Shown: positions 26,466 through 39,385 of the stretch, one piece after another
How the letters are laid out: each line of letters starts with the position of its first letter
How positions within the stretch are numbered: the stretch's first letter is position 1
Assembly: GCA_029532415.1 (NCBI GenBank)
Contig: JAQOTA010000015.1
Coordinates: 124,001 to 188,000 of the forward strand
Source: Marasmius tenuissimus
Taxonomy: Eukaryota > Basidiomycota > Agaricomycetes > Agaricales > Marasmiaceae
Direction of reading: 5' to 3'
Length of the DNA: 64,000 nt
Made by a program: the position numbers and the translations under genes
The notes under the pieces: model-generated
Told to the model about the DNA's origin: nothing
The model's database searches: none
What the model saw: only the letters and a program-made list of their open reading frames with translations

Positions 26466-28754
26466 ATGGAATCTCATTTCTTCGAACGGGCAACAAACAC
26501 CACAGTAATAAGCGGGAGCGGCAGCTTCAGTCACGTTCAAGGAGATCAGATCAACCACACAATAACAATCGTGCGAGCGGAGGAGAAGGAACGCACCGAG
26601 TTGGACGAGGTAAGTGACTCGAGCTGTCTCCGGGGGGCTCGCATCTGATTGCTCCCCTAGTATTTCTACGTGAAGCGGGGTGCAATTTGTAGGCTGAGGA
26701 ATATCGGTACAGGCCAATACCCGCGATATTGGGACGACAAAGATTATGATCATTGTCGATGTCAATCTTGTGAAGAGGGTCGAGTTCGGGCTGATAGGCT
26801 GATCTGTGTGGCAGAACTTGTCGACCGACCGGGCAGAACCTTCACGGTGGTGGAATACAGAGGCCCAGATGCAAAAAAGGTATGCCAGGAATCAATTCGC
26901 TATTTGTTCAATGAAAGCTAAAACTCACTCCAGGCGTTTGAAAAGGACCTCGCTATGTTCATGAGCAGACTGTGTGTATCAGCTCTCCTTGCATTGAGTG
27001 GATGCTCAAGTTGCTATAGAACCTTGAATGGACCTCAAATGTACGGTTACAACCGGTCAGGAATCCCATCGGTATTATTATACAATGGTACGGACCTGTT
27101 ACATGCCATATTTTTATTTCCACTGATTTTCTCTGCAGAGCTGGTGCCAGCTGCAAATTTGAACGTAGGGATTGTTGGACGGATGTATCTCTACAGTTTG
27201 TGTGTAAGTAGTCAGTACAATATCCAGATACAGTTGAATGAAATGATTACAGAGGCAGTTGCGTTGTGAGGTTGAAGAACTGTGGTTAGATCCGGGGAGG
27301 GGAGTGTTTTGCCGTGGTCCATCAGGGCCAGAACACTGTCTCAATGGTTGGAATTTTCACGAGGACCTGCCTTTGACTGCAGAGCTCGTCCAAGAAGACG
27401 TTCTGTTGCGCTTTTTGGCGAGCCTCAAATCGAAAGCAGTCGATGACGTCGTCGTTGGTGGAGTCGCTTTTTCGGGTACCTGGATTAGCGTGCCTGAACG
27501 AGTACTTCGGCCGACGGTCATTTCGACCTCGACAAACACCCCCATCGCCGCCGCAAACAATGCCTGGAGGAGTGACGAGGATAGTCTTTCAGATCGAAAA
27601 CTGTTGGAAAATGGGATGACTAGGTGGATTTAAAACACCCATCCACTTCTTCCATCTAACATCTCGAGTAGATTCACACTCGCTGGTGGAGGCCATGGGG
27701 CGTTGGGGTGGAATTGGCATACAGGGTGGGCGTGGATTGCACAAGCGTGGAGTGTTTTCAGTGCTTGTGGAATTTCTTTGGACGAGGATCTAAGTGTTTA
27801 CAGTGCGTCATTGTTTTCCACTCCCCTTCCACCCACTAACATCTCTCAGAGCTTGTCTATCCTGAGGCCTCGTTGTATGGCTGGCTTTCATACTCCGAAG
27901 CCCGCCAACGATCCCAACAACCAATCTACCTTTTTGTTCACCCACCACCTCTTGACCTGCACGATGGCAACACCTCTTCCTTTCATTTCTGGTCCTTTGA
28001 TGAAGGCGGCCACTCTCTGCTCTCAGATGACCTCTGCCACGACTTTGGCCTTCCAACAGAGCTCCACCTCTCTCAACACTTCTACTCATACTCTTGGTCT
28101 AATGAAGCCTACCGCTGCCTACGCCAATATCAACTCCTTCAAGGGTTTGACCCCTCCACCACCGATTTCGCTCGATTTCTCGGATTTGACGAACACATCT
28201 ACCAACCTCTGAGTGACTCGGATCGGTTTGCACAGGTCAACCAAGGCTCGTTTCGCCTATTCCTTCTCTTTGCCGTAGCCTGATCTCCTCCGATTTTGCT
28301 GGCAGAGCCTTCTCTCGAGATTGGACCCTTGACATTGACGGCAGACGTCTCGATAGTGGAAGATCCCACCACAACTCACCCGGCTCAACTCACTCACGGC
28401 TTTGAGCCCACCACCATCACTGATTCTGCTCAACATACTAGGGTTGGCAATCGTGTCTTCCAGCTTGCGAGCGACCAAGATCGATTCGAACATGTCCAAG
28501 ACGGTCGGCTCTATTCGCCCTTCCCATACAAATCACCCTAAATTTTATTTTGGCAGACTCCAAGTGTGAACACTCGACATCCACTGCATCAAAAGGTACG
28601 CTCTCCCTTCATATCCCTGACTTCAGCCTATCTCAGCCGGCCATTATTTGCGTCAGCAGCTAGTGCACAGCCCGCTGGGTTCTTATCTTGCCTACTCTCC
28701 CCGCTCTCATCCACGCTTTCGAGCGAATCGGACATTCTTACTATTGGTTTTTAG
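26466..28754 (+). CDS. Array gene copy 3: basidiomycete kinase-N-lobe-like protein of unknown function
   Basis: The exon plan is the same as copy 2, with exon 1 at 26466-26609. Key segments are GSGSFSHVQGDQINHT, VVEYRGPDAKK / AFEKDLA, PQMYGYNRSGIPSVLLYN, ELVPAANLN, ELWLDPGRGVFCRGPSGP, LVQEDVLLRFLASLKSKA, NTPIAAANNAW and QQPIYLFVHP, with a class B C-terminal tail ending SDILTIGF at 28754. The second exon carries a C-R-C-x-x-C cysteine group that copies 1 and 5 lack. All inferred exons are open. Introns lie at the same places and phases as in copy 2. Function is unknown and the kinase-like reading of the N-terminal part is inference. Confidence 0.74.
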
Positions 28755-30754
28755 CTCAGGCCGCCGTTGTCTCCTACATTTCTGAGTATGTATTCTGTCA
28801 TTCACGTCTGTTCATGTACTGTATTTCTCTCAAAAACATCAAACACGATCATTCATACCGGATACGATGCTTAAATTTAGCAAATATCATGTCGGTCGTG
28901 AACAACGCCGACCGCTCCCCCACCCTATAGAATTTCAGTCATAAAATCAAGTCAACTTCTATGTTACGGCTCTCATATCCCAATCCTGGGGCTGTAGACT
29001 AGCTTTGACCCGAGACGGGTCGTACAGTCTGAGTTTTCTCGTCATAAGTTGAATTCTACTGGTTGTATCTTCGGCTGACCCACGCACTGTTGCCTCAAAA
29101 TCGAGTTCTCGTGCCGTTTTGTCGTTGGAGGGCTCTGAACAAGCATCGGAGCAAATGAGGGGACTCCTCTCCCCGAGTTCGATAAACTGCATCGGGGTTG
29201 TGAGGACTGTTAACGGATGGGATGAAGCTTAAAAGAACAAGTTCATACCTCCCAACGTCACCCATGATCTGCTCGGCCCTTCAGACCTGCATCTTGAGCT
29301 TGAGATCTCGTTGTTACTCTCGAGCTTCGTCTTTGCCCATTCGGGTTTTGACGTGAAACTCGAATAGTAAACATTGGGCTCTATAATTCGGCAGTTCTAT
29401 CTGGAGAGAGCGGGTACTAAGGGAGCTGCCATTAAATAGTCAAGTAGCTCGACGACGGGTCGGTGTCTGAGGGGGAAACGAGCTTTCGTTCTGATGCCTC
29501 GAGTTCCTTCGATTGGTTTGAGACTCGGGCGTAAGCACAACATGCAACGAAAGCTAATTCACCTAGTCGATACCAGCTTCATGGTATGGATCGAACGAAA
29601 TTTTCGTTGTGAATACCAAGGCCGTAGTCCGCTGGCAACCATCCTCCCGAGCAACCTCCTGTTGACGTTCAGACCGACTTGAGCGTTGGCAAGGATTCGA
29701 GTTTTTAAATTCTTCGAGGAGCACCGGGATAGAGACAAACATTGCGTTCAACGTCGAAAGTAGATCGAGGGACTGTGCGGACATACCTACATGGGCTCCC
29801 TCCTTCCGTGACAATTGTTGGTGAAGATAATGTAGTTGACTCGGAACAAAGTCACCCTCCAAACTGCATGGAGGTGGTACAGGTATCAGCCGCTCAGTCG
29901 CGTGAGTGTAACATATCTAGGCCCAAGAGAACATGTATCACGGTGGGCGGCGTGATGGACTGGGCCCGACTCTCGCTTTTTCATACAAAGTCCTCTATTC
30001 AGCCGCCATACTTGCAAGAACAGGAGAACCGCCAAGTGCTAACAGACATGTACCCTCTGACGATTTCTGATTCGCCATCGAACTCTAGCTGCGCGACCCC
30101 AGAAGTGAGATTCAAGGCGTCCACCGAAGTGATTCTGGCGCGGTTGAACCCAGGACACCGAGGCTGATCGGGTCTTCAGCCGATTTGGTTCCTAGAAGAT
30201 TGGACGAGTTGAGGGGCCGAATGGACAATGACGGTGCTACAAGACTGACTGTAGTATGCCTACAGGTGTTATCCATAGCACCTAGAGATTTGACGGAGCT
30301 TGCTTCGTGAGAAGGATAGTGGAGTAAATCCCTTTGCCCGATGGTTACATTCATTCGATGATGACCTTTTGAGTATCGTCAGCCTGAGCTCGTGAGGGTG
30401 ACAGAAAGATTCGACGAACGTTTGTTGGGTCATTGAGACCGTATCCACATCCAAGCGTCAGCTTCTTTTTCTCTCTCGATGTATCGATATCGAACCAGCC
30501 TCGTATTCGAGCGTCAATCAGAGATGGAGGAAGACGCAAACTGACGATTTTTTGAGCCGTTCTGCATAGGCGGAAGTGATCAGAATCATCGGAGCTCATC
30601 TTTGGAAAGCCATATCTAAGCAGACGTACGTCCGAGGCTCTGGGTGATGCGATCCATCAGCTAAACCTTTGCGACACTCGTAGCTGCTAGTAGCAGAATC
30701 CCCACATCCAATGCATCCTTCGCTACCGAGCCCTCAGATATAGTACCACGCGTC

Positions 30755-31016
30755 TTCAGATCATCAACTTGGATGAGGTTTGAGGGCTCGCTGTACCCTC
30801 AAAAATCTACGACGGCGGTTGCTGCCGTCAGAACGGAGAGATAGTTAGCACGGAATCGAAGTCGGAGTTGAAAGTGCAACACACCTTTTTGACCCAAAGT
30901 ACGCGTTGGCACAAGTAAGACCGCGAGCGGTAAGATGATGCACGAAGTCTTAAACGTGAAGGCTTGGACCCTGGTAGTGGAGAAAGCGATGAGCAAAGCC
31001 ACGACATCTCTGAGGG
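30755..31016 (-). pseudogene. Duplicated membrane-like exons, frame altered
   Basis: This is the second-unit counterpart of the minus-strand exons at 19721-20088. The hydrophobic exon (31016 to 30885) is kept almost unchanged. In the following exon, the frame after VDDLKT diverges from the unit-2 version because of small indels, giving a different C-terminus. Either one unit has decayed or the tail is not coding. No family is recognised. Confidence 0.22.
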
Positions 31017-34000
31017 CTGAAAGTGGCATGCTAGCATACCTCCTTGCCTACTGCGCGCTATGCATCAAACGAGAGCCATTTAGAGGGCTCTCAGACAGCT
31101 TCCAGAAAGCTGCCAAAGCACCGAAAATGCCCAATAAAGTGTGTTATTGATTAGCTTGGCTTCACTGTGATATCAAAACGAGCGTACTACCTCAACCGAG
31201 ACGACACCCTTAGCGTGCGCCCCTCCATATACATGTCTCGAGGATTCAGAGCGCCTGAGATGCCGACTTCAGCCATGCGTGCTCTGCGAGTCCGCCTATC
31301 GTAGGTGTAATGTCAAAGGATTTCAACGTTCTGAATATCTGGTGAGCTTCTTTTCGCGGACACGAAACGGAAGAGAGCCATCCAACATTCCTCAAATGCG
31401 AGCCCCACATAGAGATGACGGCGAGGTGCACGTTTGTGAGCCTGAGCATCAGCAAGAACGACATTTGACCAAAAGAAAAAAGGCCAGCCCGTGATGGGTT
31501 GACGATGCTGTATTTGAGCGTCAGAGCGGAAAAATGGTAGAGTATCAGCGATACGACGTACCCTCTTCGCCGTATACGTCTGGAATAACGGTGTGGATAT
31601 CTATGCACTCAGCGCTGCGTATCCTTTCATAGTCGTATAAGTTGAGGAAATAGGCTGCAAACCGCCAACACGTCAAAAAGACACGGTTTAAAGCTTGTAC
31701 AACGGTACAGGCACTGACCTGGAAGATTAAGTTCATGCTTTCATCTGCTCTTGGCCGCCACTAGGGATTGAATGAGATGATGAGGGTGAAAAAGCGGGGA
31801 TCAACGTGATGGTCATCGTGGTTGTGGAGAAAGTTTGGAAAGACGTTGCACGTGAGTTTGTGACGACACCCTTAACCCATCCTCGACTGTTGCAAATAAG
31901 GGCTCATTCAAAGATTTTCTGGCTCAACTAACGATTTGAAAACCGATATAGTGATAAACATCTTCACATTCAACTCGTGAATCCATTCCAGCGATATAGA
32001 CTACGTAATTGAGGTGTGTTTGATAGGAAAGTAGTGAAGAGCGGGCAAGGGGCTCGGGAGCTCTAATCAAATTCTTGACTGGCATAGAGACGTAAAGGCA
32101 GATTCGAGGTGAATGAGGAAATGGGAGCAGGCCAAAGGAAGCTTGTGCTAGGACCCAGGGCACGGCAGCTCGATGCATAGCGTGTATACAAAGGGGTTGC
32201 GATTGGATTTCTGGCAGCGGAGAGGTAGGAGTGTGGGCTTCGTAACATGTATGCTATACGCTGGGTACTCTGTGAATCATATTTGCAGAGAGACGCCGAG
32301 TCTGGATCGTCGCTATTTGTATTTTCGATGTTGAGCGCTTGAAAAATCGATCAGTATGGGGTCAGTCACGTCCCTTCTGAGATGGGTAGCTGTGAAACGC
32401 CGTTGTTGAGTGAACGTGCTTGTTGCTCCTAGGGTTCTTGGAGGTGATTGGACGCTTGTGGGATGTGAGGGTAGGACGGTGGACCTATGGCCTTGAAACC
32501 ACGACTGGCAGCACAAAGCAAAAGTGAGACTACGTGGAGATGACAGTCGCGATGGGAAATGTACCTGGCTCGCATCGAAACCTCTAGCGAGTTCCATACC
32601 GTACCCACGGCCAACACATGAAACAGCCCACTGAGCTCCGCTACTCAGCCGAAGCCGGGTCTGGAAACATCGAGTTTATTGCCCGAGGGTCGAACGGTGG
32701 TTTTCTACCACGGTGTGGTACGGTCATTTCATCACCTAAACACCCATAGCAACAGACGTTGTTGCTCCCATTCCCAGTCCCGCTGCAACACACAACGCCC
32801 CCTTGTCAAACCAGCGCTACTTCCATCCTTTCTGTCTTCACTACAACGAGCAGGCTATCTCAACTCTCCCAGAACCATCCCAACATCGTTTACAGGCTCA
32901 CTTGCGCCCCTCGAGTATCTATTCTCGTTGAACAAAGCTAGTTGTTAGAGTATCAGAGACGGAGTAACCTCTGATAGATGATGAACGCACCAACTTGGGT
33001 ATACTAGTACACTTTCCCTTGTACATCAATCAAAATGTGCATTTTTCCCGTCGTTAGAGGCCTTCAGTTCCGACAGAATTCTGGGTGGTACAACCATGAT
33101 CTTGTGGAGAAGGCCATCTTCGACGTTCATGGACTTTGGGTGCTTCTGGCGAGTCGTTGTAGAAGAATTGAGCGTTGCTAGTCGATGCCAGAATTTGAAC
33201 TCCGCCCATCCGCCCGGTTACCGGACTGACTTGGGGGTAGGCTCGAACGTAAATCTGACTCATTCACGTCGTTCACGAGTACCTCTAGTTTCTTGTGCTT
33301 CATCCAGCGGTCCACCAAGCACTTAGGCTCTTTCAAATCTACTAATCACTGACACTCATCGCGTGTTCAGTGGATCCAACGCGAATAAGGACATTACCAA
33401 ACGGAAAACTCTGAACATCTAATCGATGCTCAAGGTTTCTGAACACCCTCACACATGGCGCGAAGACAGCAAGGATGAGGATCATGAACCTCATTGGAAA
33501 AAGAGTCGCCTTATATCCTACTGGTATCGTACTCAACGCCCCTCGAGTCAATACCAGGGTGGAAGCAACTCCGTCAAACAGTATATGAATGCTAGGGATG
33601 TACTGCAAAACACTATGGCGAAGTATCTAGCAGTGTTTTTCATGTTGAGTCCGGGTGAGGAGGCATGCTGCATGTTCATAACCTCGATCCCAGCCTGCTC
33701 GGAGAATTCACCTAACAAGTTCTCGCTTGTTGGATATATTTCTGCGACCATGAATAGTCTCTTGCTCGATTGCAGCCACTTTGTCCATTGGCAAAGTGCC
33801 GTTAGACTGATTTAATTTACGCGCCCCATGTTCCTAGAAACAGGTTTACACCAAAGATTGGAGCTAAATTATCCTCGCACCATTACCCCGAAGTTATAGG
33901 TCTGTTGGAAGTCATAAGTCGTCCAAACTCATGAGCCGTCCAAACTCATGAGCAGTGACTTAGGAAAGCGATTTACATTCATCATCAATGAAGCCTACGG

Positions 34001-35544
34001 CCTGATAACTCAGCTCGACTGTCCAGCGACGCTCGAGTACCCAAACTTCGACCCAATCCCTTCCATACTGTACCGTCCAACGGTAACTCATCCCCTGATT
34101 TCTGAGAGATTGGCTGCACTAGCATCTACGATTTGAAGATACAAAAACGTCGAACGGGGTGCTGTAGGAGTGCCTCTATCCAGTCCGACGACCATGATAC
34201 CTCCTCTGAGTCTTGAAGTCCTTGCCGAGTAAGATCTACCGGTGCCTCCTCCAGTAAAGAAAAAGGCTGCTGAATGAGACAAGAATAAGAACCTTCTCAA
34301 AAAGCTTCTGAACCTACCCGTCTAGCAAAACGCTATGTACGATGGGAATATATCTCAATGCACGGACGCCTATATTCGAACAGGAACTACATCGTAAATC
34401 AGGAATTGGTAGAGGCAAATCAGATGTTCATACCTGGCTTCCTGAGGCCGTCCCACTCAAAGACGACAACCAGCTGCTCTCCTTGGTACCCATATGGCAG
34501 GGGCGTCTCATTTTCAGGGCTCACGGGAACTCGGCAAGTCGTAAAAGAGCGTACTTTGAATATCATATGGGCCCAAATTCGCCCAAATGACCGTTATATG
34601 CGCGAAACCGTTTGAACGACGTTCTCTTGAGAATTGAGCCATGAAGCATGTTACAACGTTGAAGTCACCGGGTCCCGTATTCTTGGATCTTCAAAAGCTA
34701 GCACGAGGCAAGAGACGTCGACGATCAGTACCTTTTTGAGATAAACCCCTGGGCAGACGTACTAGATCGAAACACGGAAGACCACGCTCTCAAATCGTCC
34801 CAAAAGCCGGATTCTGTATTGAGTTTGCTCAGGTGACGGTCCTCGGTGTTGGTAGAAATTCGATGTTCAAAATGTAGTCCGGCTGATAGCTAATCCCTAG
34901 CGACTCCCCGGTATATCAAATTCATGCCCTGTTCAAAGGATGAAAGAAGGATATCAAAGTACCGCATTGTACCAGCTTGGAACCATCCACAGTTTCGTGA
35001 ATGGGGCGCGAGAACGCTAGGGATACTGCTGGGAGGCTCACTTGCGAGACCAAGGACGGTAAGCTCTGTTTGGTTATCGCCGAGTCCGTCTCATACAATG
35101 TCTCCCGGTGTCTTCGTCTGAGTTCACCATCTAGAACGCGATTGTTAGTTTGAGATGCGGATAGCCGGAACAAAGTGAGCTGTCAGACTCACCTTCGCGA
35201 TGTTTATAATGCTCAAAACTCATATCACAACGACACCGTGGAAACTTGGAGTACGACTGATACGACGCCAGCGTTCAAACCAATGAAAACAGGCAAGAGG
35301 TGGCGACCAGAAGCTGATATGGCCGTTCCGGATACTCGGCAGGTCCGCGAGCTGGGTCCACGCCATAGGACACCTTCTCGCTAGAGGTTACACCGGCTCC
35401 CTCTGTATAGCTGGGTACTCAAGGAATCGGTTGGCTTGAGAGTCGTGTCCAGCTTATTTGAGTGCTAGTGGTGGAGGCGATAGAATGAGATGGATTGTCC
35501 GTCCTACGTGCCTGCTGTCCATGTCTCTCAAATAAGCCGACGCA

Positions 35545-35568
35545 CCCCCCCCCCCCCCCCCCCCCCCC
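35545..35568. repeat. C homopolymer, 24 bp
   Basis: This is the homologue of the 13-bp C run in the previous unit, expanded here. The length may be affected by sequencing or assembly. Confidence 0.9.
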
Positions 35569-36349
35569 GAACCTGTTTCTGATATCATATCATCGGCCTA
35601 CGGAGGTCCGTTTTGTCGATAAGCTGAGCTGTACGCGGTCTGTGAATCGAATAAAGGCTACGAGGTTGACACAGTTGACGTTTAGAGGCGGAAATCTGCC
35701 CTGGAAACTCACGAGACGTGCATCATGATCCTGATACACAAGTTCTTCGATCCAATGAGCCTTAGAACGAAGAGGCTAGAGGTTGGATTGGGATGGTTTT
35801 CTATCAAAACATGGTCCTTCATGCACGTCGCGGTGAGGGTGATCGAGGTGAAGACAATGAGAAGTCTAGTAGTACAACTGCGAACTCTGAGAGAATAAAA
35901 GGCTAAGGTGCAGAATGTGAAGGTTCAAGATTTCTTGCCTGATCTCGAGGGACAGATTCGGACGATTTAGATCTGACAAAGGATTGAACGTCAGACATCA
36001 ATAGCGGGGTACGGGGGTCAGATACCAAACAGAATGTGGACTGATAGGTGTTTCGAGGGCTATGATGAGTCCAACATACCTAATTAAAGGTATCTTGACG
36101 GGGAAGAGTGGGCGTGGTGACGCATCATGTCCTTGTCTGTGGAATCCGTATGCTCGGAGGGAGCAGTCAAAGTCGTGGATTACACCTTTGTTCTTCAAAG
36201 CTACGGTCTGACTTGCTATCTTCCAAGAATCGAAGTCATCAGTCTGAATCACGAAAAAGCTAATCTTCGAGAGCATGAGTCTCGACGTGATTACGTACCT
36301 ACTGCTTCAATAGCCAATTCTCAGCTTGAATATTAATTATGGAGAGTGT

Positions 36350-37348
36350 TTTGAACCGGCAAAGCTGTGAATGGTACTTGAGGAAAGGAAAGGGAAAGAC
36401 GTCGTCGGTGCTCATGGTGGCTCGAGTACAAGCAAGGCTTGAGCGCCAATGGGCGCTTTACAAAAAGTCCTGAGTTTAGCTCCGGGCCGATCCCGATCCA
36501 TGGTTGTTTCGCGACACCCACCACTCCCAGGCTCGATTCGCAAAAGAAACGACTCCTCGGCACTCTCTACATCTCTTCAAGGCTGTTCACGCACGACTTG
36601 AAATAGAACCAACGAGATGGCCAGGTTACCACGGTTGGGGACCGCGTATCAGATGGGATCCAGGAATATGGGTGTAAATAGAAATACTGACCTATTTTAT
36701 TCAATTCGTATGGGGTTTTCCGTGTGACGAAAATTTTTGCCGGGGCAAATTCGTATGGCGGGCAAGTGACCGGTGACAAAAATGAAAATTCGTATGGAGT
36801 TTCCAAGCCACGGGCCAATATGAGAGGAGGAGTGAGGAGGAGGGGACAGCTGTGGCTGCCACAGGTAGAAATCTGCGAAGAACACCTAATTTGGGCTAGA
36901 AAATCCTGGAAATGGTAATTTTCTCGCCTTTTTGAGCTTCCCAGAAATCTGTCACATACTGGGACAATTCGTATGACCCCCCTGTGACTGGGTGACCATA
37001 CGAAAATATTTCGTATGCCCAGGGGCCTGTGACGTGTGATATACAAATTGAATAAAATAGGTCAGTAGAAGACTTGATCAAGAGGGCGTTTATCGCAGCG
37101 ATGAGCGGTATTATCGGGACCTAATCCAGGACTTCATATCGATAACAACAGCATTGTGCCGGGCTCTCGAGGGCTGGGTGGGCGTAGTACGGTGGAGGTC
37201 TAAAAATGGAATTGCTGTCGAACGAGACAGCGTGGACGTCGCATGTTCTGATCACAGCCTGGATATGGGCTGCCCTTGGGCTGTTTCTTGCCTTGTCATT
37301 CTACCATCATCTTTCCCCCTCTTGCATACCCGCCCGCTCACAAGTCCG
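36350..37348 (+). promoter_or_regulatory. Conserved upstream block of array gene copy 4, split by an insertion
   Basis: The block matches that of copy 3 from about 36350 to 36683. It is interrupted by the 383-bp inverted-repeat element and resumes at 37068 (GAAGACTTGATCAAGAGGG). If this block contains the promoter, the insertion lies about 280 bp upstream of the copy 4 ATG and could alter its expression. Confidence 0.4.
36685..37067. mobile_element. Non-autonomous inverted-repeat element (MITE-like), 383 bp
   Basis: Perfect 22-bp terminal inverted repeats (36685-36706 and 37046-37067, starting TACTGACCTATTTTATTC) enclose a non-coding interior. GAA lies on both sides (36681-36683 and 37068-37070). 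The previous unit shows the empty site with one GAA (near 26187, AAATAGAAGACTTG). A 4-bp AGAA duplication with an element one base shorter at the right end fits equally well. The interior repeats ATTCGTATGG-type motifs in both orientations (about 36705, 36750, 36788, 36967, 37000 and 37010) and GTGAC motifs. No transposase is present. The superfamily is unresolved; the 3-4 bp duplication fits CMC or Harbinger-like elements better than hAT. Confidence 0.9.
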
Positions 37349-39385
37349 ATGATATCTTTCTTTCGAAAGGCGAAGAAGACCACAGTTACGAGCGGGAGCG
37401 GGAGCTTCAGCCACGTTCAAGGAGATCAGATCAATTACACGACGACAATCGTACAAGCGGAGAAAAAGGAACGCACTGAGTTGGACGAGGTAAGTGGCTC
37501 GAGCTGTTCCCGGGGGATCGTGTCTCATTGTTCCCTAGTTTTCCTACGTGAAGCGGGGCGATATCTGCAGGCTAAGGAATATCCACATACACCAGTACCC
37601 ACGATGGCTGGACGACGAAGATAAATGTTGGTGGGGAGTTCGAGCTGATAGGCTAATTTGTGCGGCAGAACTCGTGGATCGACCGGGTAGAGCCTTCACG
37701 GTGGTAGAATACAGGGGTCCAGATGCAAAAAAGGTATGCCAGGAATCAATTTGCTATTTGTTCAACGAAAGCGTAAACTTGCTCCAGGCATTTGAGAAGG
37801 ATCTTGCTTTTTTTGTGAGCGAACTGTGTGTATCAGCTCTCCTTGCATTGAGTGGATGCTCAAGTTGCTATAGAACCTTGAATGGACCTCAAATGTACGG
37901 TTACAACCGGTCAGGAATCCCATCGGTATTATTACACAATGGTACGGACCTGTTACATGCCATATTTTTATTTCCACTGATTTTCTCTGCAGAGCTGGTG
38001 CCAGCTGCAAAGTTGAACGTAGGGATTGTTGAACGGATGTATCTCTACAGTTTGTGTGTAAGTAGTCAGGACAATATCCAGATACAGTTGAATGAAATGA
38101 TTACAGATGCAATTGGGTTGCGAGCAGGTGGGAGAGTTGTGGTTGGATCCGGGGAGGGGAGTGTTTTGCCGTGGTCCATTAGGGCCACAACCCCGTCTCA
38201 ATGTTTGGAAATTCCACGAGGAGCTGCCCTTGACCGCAGAGCTCGTCCAAGAAGACGTTCTGTTGCGCTTTTTGGCAAGCCTCAAATCAAAAGCAATCAA
38301 TGACGTTGTCGTCTGTGGAGTCGTTTCTTCGGGTGCCCGGGTTAGCGTGCCTGAAGGAGTACTTCAGCCGACGGTCGTTTCGACGTCGACAAACACCCCC
38401 ATCGCCGTCGCAAACAATGCCTGGAGGAGCTACAAGGATACTCTTTCGGGTCGAAAAGTCTTGATAAATGGGATGACAAGGTGGGCTCAAAAAAACATCC
38501 ACTTCTTTCATCTAACATCTTGAGTAGATTCACACTTGCTGGTGAAGGCCGTGTTTTGTTGGGGTGGAATTGGGATGCAAAGTGGGCGTGGATGGCGCAG
38601 GCCTGGAGTGTTTTCAGTGCTCGTGGAATTTCTTTGGACAAGGATCTAAGTGTTTACAGTGCGTCGTTGTTTTCCACTCCCCTTCCACCTACTAACATCT
38701 CTCAGAGCTTAGCTACCCTCGAGCCTCGTTGGAAGGCGACCTTTCATACTCTAAAGCCCATCGACGATCCCAACAACCGATCTACCTTTTTGTCCGCCCA
38801 CTTCCTCCTGACCTGCGTGATGGCAACACCTCTTCTGTTCATTTCTGGTCCTTTGATGAAGACGGCCACTCTCCGCTCTTGGACACCCTCTGCAATGACT
38901 TTGGCCTTCCAACAGAGCTCTACTTTGTTCAAGACCTCTTCTCAAACTCTTGGCCCAATGAAGCCTACAGCAGCCTACGCCAATATCAACTCCCTCGAGG
39001 GTTTGACCCGTCCACCACTGTCTTTGCTCAATCTCTCGGATATGGCAAAAACATCTACCAACCTCTGAGCGACTCGGGTCGGTTTGCACAGGTCAACCAA
39101 GGCTTGTTTTACCTATTCATTCCCTTTGCCGTCGTCTGATCTTCTCTGATTTTGCTGGCAGAGCCTTCCCTTGACGTTGGAGCCTCGCACTCGATAGCAA
39201 ACATCTCAGCACTCGAAAATCCCATTACAACTCACCCAACTCAAGATCCCTCACACTTCACAACCTCTAGCACTCGCCAACCCAGCTTCTGGTCCCCCAT
39301 ATTCTTGCCTTCCTCGTCTGAAGTCTTGGGGGACTCCGGTACTACCTCACGAACCCTCGACCTGGACATTGCAGATATTGACTGA
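37349..39385 (+). CDS. Array gene copy 4: basidiomycete kinase-N-lobe-like protein of unknown function
   Basis: Exon 1 is 37349-37489. The N-terminus (GSGSFSHVQGDQINYTTT) is of the copy 2/3 type, but the C-terminus is the short class A type ending DLDIADID at 39385, as in copy 1. Key blocks are VVEYRGPDAKK, PQMYGYNRSGIPSVLLHN, ELVPAAKLN, ELWLDPGRGVFCRGPLGP, LVQEDVLLRFLASLKSKA, NTPIAVANNAW, KWAWMAQAW, QQPIYLFVRP and SDSGRFAQ. The second exon is shorter than in copy 3 and lacks its cysteine cluster. All inferred exons are open. The mixed termini suggest recombination between array members. Confidence 0.73.

Larger units (their letters stand above)
28755..36350. other. Class B array spacer (second copy), no identifiable gene
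   Basis: This is a near-duplicate of 17807-25850 without the hAT insertion. Divergence is patchy: 28970-29350, 30000-30460 and 32600-33900 carry more substitutions and indels than 31200-31770 or 35450-36350. There are short frames on both strands and nothing recognisable apart from the duplicated membrane-like exons (30755-31016, minus strand). Confidence 0.4.
26466..37348 (+). repeat. Tandem array unit 3 (gene copy 3 plus class B spacer)
   Basis: This is the second tandem copy of the 10.9 kb unit described at 15527. It lacks the hAT insertion present in unit 2 and carries the 383-bp inverted-repeat insertion at 36685. It is followed by gene copy 4, which has a different C-terminal class. 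Confidence 0.8.
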
